Of a DNA stretch of 64,000 nt, positions 56,454-64,000 are shown one piece after another (the stretch's first letter is position 1; every line of letters starts with the position of its first letter). Below the pieces are notes generated by a model, which was not told the origin of the DNA, did no database searches, and saw only the letters and a program-made list of their open reading frames with translations. Source of the stretch: Gnetum montanum (Eukaryota > Streptophyta > Gnetopsida > Gnetales > Gnetaceae); contig MNCI01021461.1 in the NCBI GenBank assembly GCA_015680685.1, forward strand, positions 441,544 to 505,543. Direction: 5' to 3'. The translations under genes were made by a program, and so were the position numbers.

Positions 56454-58178
56454 TGAAACACCCTAATTTTTAGGGCATTTTTACTTCACCAGTTGTTCGC
56501 AATTTAGGCAACGTCATGTCACTTCAGCAAGAAGTGGATGTTTCAGCTTTAGGTTGTTCAGTTTGGAAAATTTTCCAACTAGTTAATTCGTCCAGCTGAT
56601 AGCCTACTTAGAAACAATGCGGAGAGTTGTCAGCTGTGCTCAAAATGCGCAAAAAAATTTGGCAAGTTTTCTAGTCAAGGAGTTTGCTACGCTACGCCAC
56701 ACTATATAGCATAGCAGGCTTTAGGAGACAGTTGTTCAAACAATCAATCATAAATTGTTGCAAGAAAAGGTGCTACGCTATGCCACGCTACGCAGCATAG
56801 CATAGCATAGTGAGAGCAAGATAGAAAGGCTCGGCTTACTTGGTGATTTCCAATTGCACTAAGTTAGCACCTCTGGCCTTCAAAAATAGTTTCTTCGCTC
56901 GACTTCAAGTTCTTCAGCAATGGCTCCTTCACCAGAAAACGTCAAACTTAGCAACAAGCAGGCTATGTCGGTTGCAACGCTACGTAGTGTAGCATAGTGT
57001 AGCAACTCTACGGGAATAACGAAAGGCATCTCAAAGGGTAGGATCAACAAGTTCGCAAGTTTCACAGCATAAAAGGCAAGGTTTTGCAGATTGGCGACAT
57101 TTTCGCCACTAAGGCTGGCTGCTACGCTATGCTACGCTAGGCAGCGTAGCATAATGTAGCAAGTATGCAAAAATTAGTTGGAGTACTTCAAAGGTTTCTA
57201 ACACATGCAACAGGACGCAACGCAAGTTTTTGCCTTGAACTGGTGGCTACGATATGCTACGCTACATAGTGTAGCATAACGTAGTAAGATTCTATGCTAC
57301 AACGCATGGCGTAGCATAGTAGGAAGTTGCACTACATCAATGCATTTCATCCATTTGCACCGTTAAGTTTTGACAGTGCAATTATAGCATGGCAAGCTTA
57401 TAATTACAGCATGGCAGACAATTCCAATGGTCATGCACATCCAACGGTTGTGCACGTCTATGTAGCACAGACAAGTCAACACAGGCCCAGGGCACGTGGC
57501 ATCCAAACTGCATCTTTTGTGTGCCCTTGGTCCTATAAATACCCCAATGAGCAACACTTAGAGGGATCTTTTGGATCTTTCAGTCAGCAAGTCAGTCAAT
57601 TTACTAGTGAACTGGCTTGCAAGCAAACAAGAAAGTTAGCATTGCATTCCTGAGCATTGTAAACATCTTGTTTGACACTGTAAATAGTTGGCACTCCCGT
57701 TTGGCATCTGTGCTGCTCTTTCTTGCTATTCTCATAGCATTTTGCATTGTTGACTCTCAAGTTTGCATTCAAGCATAAAGCTGCTTTGCTCAAAACGTCT
57801 TGGTTACTCTTGGGATCTCTGTGCCCTTCAGAGCCGTGCAACCAATTGTATCCACCTTGACAGAGTGAAGCCACATTCTTAAAGCGATGCATTTTTCTAA
57901 CTACATTTTACCCTACTTTCTTTCTTATCATTGCATTTTACATCATTTTTTTCCTGTTACGTTTAAAGATTATTCTATGTTGCAAATCCTGTTTTCAAAT
58001 TATCCATTTGCAAAAGGTTATATTAACACTGACTAAGTCCTTGTCTGATCGACCAGACCGTTCAGGGCACCTTGTTTCCATTTTATCTAGCATGGCCCTT
58101 GCATGGATTCGGGGTTAAGACTATCACGATCGATGACCTCTCAGTGTTTTCTAGCCGCCGACGTTTTTGTTCACAACA
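56454..58178 (+). repeat. 3' LTR of T-3
   Basis: It starts TGAAACACCCTAA and ends GTTCACAACA (1725 bp), with the same palindrome clusters and TATAAATAC (57534) as the 5' LTR. After it, D-3 ORF2 resumes at once. Confidence 0.88.
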
Positions 58179-58433
58179 GTAAGCCTTTATTAAGGTCACC
58201 TCAAGATTTTCTAGTTATGCTAGCACATCATCCCAATGGGAGTGTTCTATTACTGTTGTTGGTTCTGGAATCTGTTGAATAGATTCCACTTCTACCTCTC
58301 CCCTAAGAGGGTCTATGGCATGGGTTGCAAGTGGTTCTTCTTAGGGCTATTCTTGGTCTCTTCCTGTTCTAGGTTGTTTCTCCCTTGGTTGAGACGACCT
58401 TGCTTCCTACGTGTGCTTCCCTTTTGGTGCCAT
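58179..58433 (-). pseudogene. D-3 ORF2, N-terminal part before the T-3 insertion
   Basis: Start MAPKGKHT at 58433, then SSQPREKQPRTGRDQE, DPLRGEVEVESIQQIPEPT and SHWDDVLA, with three stops in 85 codons. It is cut by the end of the T-3 LTR; the frame continues at 42933. The N-terminus is Lys/Arg/Gln-rich as in D-1 and D-2. Confidence 0.62.
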
Positions 58434-60439
58434 CTACGATCACAACACATCCATGGATTAGTAGATATAATGTGTAACTTTAAATTTTTGGATACCTTTT
58501 CTTATTAGTTAGTTACACTTTGGCTAAGGTTGGACCATGGTAGACTAATAATTCTATTAATTATTCATTATAAATGTCACCAGAGCTTATTGGAAAGGTT
58601 TAACTCTTGGAATTTGGTGTTTAATGGTTGATTTCTTAGTTAAACCTTTGTGGGAGTTAGAAAAAATTGCAAAATTTTTCTTATCAAAAATGGTACATTT
58701 GTGGCTCCCATGATGAAGAGCTTACCTCCAGTAACTACAAGGTCAAAGAACGGAGTGACTTGGATAAACAATTTATAAGTTATGGGCTCTAAAAATTTGA
58801 CAAAATCCTTTAGTGTTTATGAGAAAATGTAAAATTTTCAATGTGGGGTCGTGCTTATTTATACTATTTTTAACATACGTCAACAGGGCCTCATATGCAA
58901 GTCTACTTCATTGATGGGGCCTTATATACGGGGCTGATCGACAAAAATTTTCAAACTTGAATATCTTAAAAAATAATAGGAATTTTTTAATGAAATTATG
59001 ATCCATGGAATTCCAAAAAAGCTAAGAATATGATAAAATCATTGAATAGGATCTTTGAAAGCTTAAAAATTGAAAAATTTAATGGAGAATGTGTTTAATG
59101 AACAAAATTTGTAAAGGAACACATGGTATGATGCAAAGAATGGGTGTACAAAAGATTCGAGTTGCAAGAATGCCTAAGGATAAGGTACTTAACAAACTTG
59201 ACCAAGGGATATGCAAGTGGGTCCTTCCCATAGTAAGCACATGCGATGTTTACCCTTGCATAACCTTAACCTAAGTAGTCTATGGGCCCTAGAGGTGACT
59301 AATGGTTGATGGAAGCTAAGGACCAAAGCCTAGAAGATTCTACCTAAGAATTCAAATACGCCAACCCAAGATATAGAATTAAGAACATGGGCATTGGCAT
59401 CAAGGTGAATTATGGATAGCATAGATAGATGATGGAAAAGGTGGAATGAATTTCCAAATTAAGGTCATAAGAAGTCCCTTTTGGAGTTCATGTTTAAAAT
59501 GACTAAAGAAGATCCATCCTTAGTCCAAACCAAAACCAACCTCTTTCAATAACTTTGCATCGCCACTCCAAGATCAATCCACCCCCTCGAGACACAAGAA
59601 TGTTCCCATACAATGACCATCATTCCATATAGAGAAAAAGAGAGAGTAGGAAGTGGGAGAGGGCCTTAGTTAGAGGGGACCTTCAGGCATGAGTACATGT
59701 CTTTCTAGTCCCACAACTAGTGCTTGTAGCTTGTTTACTTTGTCTAAGGGATGTGCTTTGACTTTTCATGATGTTGTTTTTTCTTTTTGGATGGAAACCA
59801 CACCATGTAAAGACTTTATTTGACTTCTTGTTATTGGAACATGGAATGGTAAGAAGTCAATGAAAAACACTTAAGCACCCAAGTAAGTAGAAGAGTAAAA
59901 AGAGTATTGAGTCCCCTTGAAGTCACACCCTGTACAAACCTTTGGATCCTTCCCAATTCCAGAAACTACCAAGGTCACCAATTATTAGGAGTTGATTTAA
60001 TGAAAAGGAACCTGAAACTTCCAAAATAAGGAAAACCATACAATTTTTGAATGAGTAGATGTCATGGGCACATTTCCTATTCCATGAAAAAGAAACCATG
60101 ATTAAGTCATCGGTACTAAAATTCAAAAATAGAAATCAAACATTACCAAACCAAACATAAAGCACAAACCACCATTAGTAGCAGCCATAGCACCATTGTG
60201 TCTTGTTGGCAATAAAGCACTTTTATTAGCAAAAATTTGAAAATTACATTCAAAGAAAACAAAGTGAAATATATAAGAAAGTGTAAAATATCCAATGAAG
60301 ATTCAAACGTACTAATGATGGTGTAAAATAAAAAATGATGTAAAATAGGAAAACATTTGAAAATCAAAAAGGTGTAAAATAAATAAATCACAAAATTAAA
60401 AACATGAAAAATAGAAAATAGAAAAAATGAGCCATATGG
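58434..60439 (-). other. D-3 non-coding interval between pol and ORF2
   Basis: It has the conserved blocks seen in D-1 and D-2 (GCAAGTGGGTCCTTCCC at 59212, GGCATGAGTACATGTCTTTCTAG at 59690, GTCCCCTTGAAGTCACACC at 59912). Confidence 0.6.
58853..58930 (-). promoter_or_regulatory. Internal LTR-like promoter cassette upstream of D-3 ORF2
   Basis: On the minus strand, GGGGCC/GGCCC-TTGATG repeats (58885-58930) precede GTATAAATAAGC (58864-58853). The ORF2 ATG is about 420 nt downstream, close to the D-1 spacing of about 470. Upstream repeats and TATA mimic the U3 of family D LTRs. Confidence 0.42.
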
Positions 60440-62480
60440 ATCATTAGCAGAGATGGCCATCTCCCCCATGATTGAGTTGGAAGGAGGAGATCTAAAAAAT
60501 TGAGTGTGGTTGTTCATGCATTGAAGTTTTTGTTGTACTGGCTTGCTTGGGTTCATTGAAAAGCTTTACTTGTTGGATGTTGACCACCTACCTTTTATTT
60601 GGGCTCTTAGGTTTTTATATGGTCATGGCCCCAAAAGGAAAGGTTTTAGCAATTATATAAGGTCCCTTCCACAATGTTTGGAACTTTGTTTTCTGAGGTT
60701 CATGTATGGGGTTTCAATAGAGAACCTTATTTCCTGGTTAGAATTTTACTTTCTGTATTCTTAGGTCATGTTATTGCTTATTGAATGCCTTGTGCACTTC
60801 ATTCAAAGATAGGGCTACTAATCAATTTTCATCTAGCACATTGAGGTTGATCAACCTTTCTCTTTGTGCTAGGCTCAGGTCAAGATTCAATTCATAAGTT
60901 GTTGAGAGTGTATGAAGCTCAAATTGGATTGAGAGCATTGGAAGTTTTCTATACACTAACTCATAGAGAGCATTGGAAGTTTCCATGTTGAGAAATAGGC
61001 CCATAGAGCATTGTTGAGTTTTGTGCTCCAATCTCTCCTATATTTGCTTATGGTCCTTGTTAGGATCTTTGTAATCTCCCTGTTGGTTACCTCTACTTGA
61101 CTATTGGCTTGGGGTTAATAGCGTGTTGTTAATTTATGTTCAACTCCTAAGCGTTGCATACATTTTCAAAAGGTGGCACCTGTAAAATGAGTTCCATTGT
61201 CAAGAATTAGTGCACATGGCACCCCAAACCTATTTACAACATACTACTGTAAAAATTTGGCAACAGTGGATTATGTACAATTGGTGATGGTTTTTGCTTC
61301 TACCCATTTAGTGCAGTAGTCAACTACTATGATGATATATGTCTTTTAATTGGACATGGGTGTCATGAAACCCATGAAGTCCATGCCCCATATGTCAAAG
61401 GGCTCTAGTGATTAAATCCACTATTGAGGACCCTCTATTCGTGTGATCATCCCACCATATTTTTGACAACATTCACAAGATCAGACAAACTAGTGAGCAT
61501 CCTTGAACATTGTAGGCCAATAGTATCTTGCCATTAGGATTTGTATGGTTGTGTGCCTCCCTACATAATGGCCTCTACGAGGGCCTTAGTGAGCATCCTA
61601 GAGGATATGCAGTTGATTTGCATCAAGGACACACCAATGAACCAGGCCATCAGTGTATGCCTTGTAAAGGTGTCCATTGATTTTAATAAAGTACTTTGCC
61701 TGATGAAGAAATTATTATTTCTTCCTTAAGTCCAAACCTTGTGGCATCTTCTGAGTGAGAAGGTAAGTGAGAATGCCATTGTACCATTTTATTTCTATGG
61801 GCACTTGGTCATTTATTGCTCATTTAAAGAGGAGTTCATCTAGAAATTGATTACAGAGTGGGCTCTCCTCCTCTTTATTATCCCATCTTAACCAAGAGAG
61901 ATGGTCAACAACCACATTCTCATACCCTTTCTGATCTACCATTGTGAGATAGAATTCCTATAAGATCACGAGCCACTATATGATACAAGGGCTCACTGTC
62001 GGCTTGTTCATTAGGAAGCGAATGGTGCTATTGTCTGTGTGCACAAACACTTTGTAGCCAAGCACATAGTGCATGAACTTTTCAAGAGCATACACCACTG
62101 TCATTAATTCTTTCTCAATTGTGGTGTAATTCAATTATGCACCCATAATGCTTTAGCTCGTGTAGTGGATGTATTATGAATGTTTCTTATTATCCAACTA
62201 TGTAAGCATAGCTCCCAAGACATAATTAGATACATTTTTCATTATATGAAATTGTCTAAACTAGTTTAGTGCCTGTACAATTTGAGTTTCTACGAGTTTC
62301 TCCTTTAGCTACTGGAATACATGTTCACACTCCTTAGTCTACATGAATGGAACATCTTTCTTTGTAAGCTTAACCAATGCTTTGCTATCTTAGAAAAATT
62401 CTCTATGAATCATTAGTAGTAGCCAGTGTGTCCAAGAAATGATCAGACATCTTGTTGGCACATTTTGGCCATTTAATGGA
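60440..62480 (-). pseudogene. D-3 pol: RT thumb, RNase H, integrase
   Basis: Minus-strand frames show the RT end (SFLGHTGYY, FIENFSKIAK, LTKKDVPF), RNase H (YTTIEKELMTVVYALEKFMHYV and FVHTDNSTIRFLMNKP, then YENVVVDHLSWL) and a zinc-finger region. The integrase core has WGMDFMGFM (Asp), DNGTHF (Asp) and QVEVTNREI (Glu), all acidic residues present, and a C-terminal WKGPYIIAKTFPFGAMTI. VVADHLSRL-like and VTNREI-like wording with a tRNA-Asp primer suggests the Athila group. Only one RNase H is present, unlike family T. Many stops. The N-terminal RT and gag are not visible. Confidence 0.75.
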
Positions 62481-62672
62481 GTAGCCTTTGTGAGGTTGTG
62501 AAGCTAATCATATAACTAACGTTCACCCTAATTTTACAAGAATTAGGCCAAGGCCACCGCCCTACTCCAGCATGTTTCTCACTGTTGAGGATTTGTCGGA
62601 AGACGTTGTTGAGCATTGATAAATATTTTATGCAAGAATTTGCTTTGTTATTTTTTTAAAAAAAACAAGGGG
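62481..62672 (+). other. 3' internal end of an unassigned LTR element
   Basis: The stretch ends in a purine tract (AAAAAAAACAAGGGGA, 62657-62672) next to TGTACGTTG, typical of a polypurine tract before a 3' LTR. No coding match is seen. Confidence 0.4.
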
Positions 62673-62817
62673 ATGTACGTTGATAAGATAGTTATGTAAC
62701 ATCCTATGTAAACCAGACATTTGGCTATTATCCCTTTTATTCCTATGGAAGTTGTAACTTCCTAGGATAGTTACAACTATGATATTTGTAACTAATTTTA
62801 ATTTTGATTACCATGAA

Positions 62818-62940
62818 GACACTTGGCAATTAAAAAGGCCACTTGTCAACTATAGCTTTTTTATCTCCATGGTGACCACTTGGCAACTGAATGAAGACAC
62901 TTGGCAACTGAATGAGGCCACTTGGCAATTACATGGGACA
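62818..62940 (+). repeat. About 20-base tandem repeat upstream of a TATA box
   Basis: Five or six copies of GACACTTGGCAACTGAATGA and variants (GGCCACTTGGCAATTACATG), located before TATAAAAAG (63024). Confidence 0.8.
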
Positions 62941-63023
62941 CTTTTCACCCACAACTTTTTTGTCTCTATGGTGGTTATAACCACCCAAGATATTTTGTAA
63001 CTTACCTACCTACCTTTGAACCC

Positions 63024-63032
63024 TATAAAAAG
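63024..63032 (+). promoter_or_regulatory. TATA box of the terminal LTR
   Basis: TATAAAAAG in CCCTATAAAAAGGCTTC. Confidence 0.55.
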
Positions 63033-63846
63033 GCTTCAGGGATCAAGGAGGAAAAAACACTTTTGGGAGCTCTCACTTGGAGACACACTTTTGGAAGACA
63101 TTGTGAAAGATTGCTTGTAATATGACTTGCTAAAGAAAGGATTTCAGCCTCTTTGTCATAGTCCTGTGAGTTATGTTTTATTTTTATTTTTTTAAAATTG
63201 TTTAGCTTGTGGTTTAGATAGTATCATCCTTGGAAAGTAATTTTGGGATTTTTAGATTGCTCTTATTGTTCTTGTTGCCCAATAGAAATTTTTGTTAAAA
63301 TTTTTCCATAGAAGCGCTTGTGTTTAAAATCCTTAAGAGCATTTTAGTAGTAAATTTTATCATTGTGCAACATATAAGAATTGCTATTGAGATCGTTGTA
63401 AGAGAGCCTCTACTTGTAGTCATGCCATTGAACGATTCAATAGTCAATAGGGTTTAGAAAATCTTTGGTATTTTGATGGGACCAGAATAGCTTCTTTTTA
63501 TCTTTAAAGTGAATCTCCATGGTATTTCAATTAGAAATTGTCAATTCTTTTGAAGGTTCTGTTGAATGCAATCGTTGACGTCCATTATCTAGCGAAAATG
63601 GAGTCTCGTACGTGGTAGTTTATGCAGCAAATTTTTTGGTAGCATAGTAGGATTATCTTGAAGAAATTGCTTATTTGAGCCTTGGAAGTTTGAACAATTC
63701 GTAGATATTGAATTTTGGACAGCTTTATTACGAAGTGTTTACTCATGTCATTTTACCTTGTTTAAATATTTGAGGTCTACACAAATCTACTTTCTTTTCT
63801 GTCTATTTCCATTGAATCTTGCTCTATTTCTAGTTTTCTTGTGGAA

Positions 63847-63937
63847 NNNNNNNNNNNNNNNNNNNNNNNNNNNNNNNNNNNNNNNNNNNNNNNNNNNNNN
63901 NNNNNNNNNNNNNNNNNNNNNNNNNNNNNNNNNNNNN
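63847..63937. other. Assembly gap (91 N)
   Basis: Unknown bases. The 63 bases to its right show no recognisable feature. Confidence 0.99.
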
Positions 63938-64000
63938 GCACCTAAATCCTATTCAAGGACACTCGTTGGTGGTCACGTCCCAAACGGTCGCCAACAGTTC

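Larger units (their letters stand above)
42934..58178 (+). mobile_element. T-3: Tat/Ogre-like element with both LTRs and an antisense gene
   Basis: Order: 5' LTR, leader, gag, protease, tandem array, minus-strand spliced gene, second array, splice-acceptor-like site, RT cut after YVEE, 3' non-coding, polypurine tract, 3' LTR. RNase H domains, integrase and the post-integrase array are deleted. Target duplication is weak (AAAAG against GTAAG). The LTRs differ at about one base in six over the first 170 bases, so it is older than D-2. Confidence 0.85.
41439..62480 (-). mobile_element. D-3: long minus-strand family D element split by T-3
   Basis: Read on the minus strand: pol (62480-60440), non-coding interval, ORF2 start (58433), then the T-3 insertion (58178-42934), ORF2 continuation (42933), polypurine tract and 3' LTR (42306-41439). 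ORF2 sequences on both sides match sister copies in order, which supports a single interrupted element. Its 5' end is cut by another LTR sequence at about 62480. Confidence 0.7.
62673..63846 (+). repeat. Probable LTR of an unassigned element
   Basis: It starts TGTACGTTGATAAG after the purine tract, has a short tandem block (62818-62940), TATAAAAAG at 63024 and a transcribed-like T-rich part. The right end is not identified before the assembly gap. It truncates D-3 RT. Confidence 0.4.

Overview
This window is repeat-rich nuclear DNA of a seed plant; the species is unresolved. No intact host gene is visible. Nearly everything recognisable belongs to Ty3/gypsy long-terminal-repeat (LTR) retrotransposons in old, nested insertions, all interrupted by stop codons and frameshifts. 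There is no bacterial gene organisation, CRISPR array, rRNA or complete tRNA gene.

Two families dominate. Family T (copies T-1, T-2, T-3, plus strand) is Tat/Ogre-like. Its pol order is RT, RNase H, a second archaeal-type RNase H, HHCC zinc finger and integrase. LTRs start TGAAACACC and follow a purine tract (AAAGAGGGGCCAA). Short tandem arrays lie just before RT and just after integrase. T-1 (1-6213) and T-2 (about 11190-19300) have pol and the 3' LTR; T-3 (42934-58178) has both LTRs, gag and protease but a truncated pol. In T-3 the interval between protease and RT carries an opposite-strand gene (about 49750-53947) with its own TATA-like box. Two short introns (52776-52857, 52403-52500) join open reading frames in phase. 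A TTGGCAG splice-acceptor-like site precedes the RT segment in all three copies, so the antisense gene probably sits inside an Ogre-type intron.

Family D (D-1 to D-5 and solo LTRs, both strands) has LTRs of about 0.87-1.0 kb that begin and end near TGATGA/TCATCA, a tRNA-Asp-type primer site, a gag, sometimes a pol of Athila-like appearance, about 2 kb of non-coding DNA, and an extra sense ORF before the 3' LTR (here ORF2: MAPK start, central domain, coiled coils, Pro-rich tail). D-2 (33402-39714, minus) is complete end to end but codes only gag and a shortened ORF2. D-3 (minus, 41439 to about 62480) is a longer copy with pol, split by the T-3 insertion.

Layout: T-1 (1-6213) lies in D-1 ORF2 (D-1: 6214-10970, minus). 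T-2 follows, then a cluster of D-type LTR fragments (19946-24976), including a solo LTR inside another LTR with a perfect GACAC duplication. Next come a DUF247-like remnant, a fold-back element, D-4 ORF2 and 3' LTR (26200-28589, plus), an AT-rich stretch, a second DUF247-like remnant (31248-31590), D-5 ORF2 (plus) split by D-2, a gypsy protease remnant, then D-3 split by T-3. An unrelated LTR and an assembly gap close the window. Three independent insertions (T-1, T-3, D-2) all landed in ORF2 of a D element. Three isolated N bases (659, 6090, 9637) each sit exactly at a structural break relative to sister copies, so some apparent deletions may be assembly joins.
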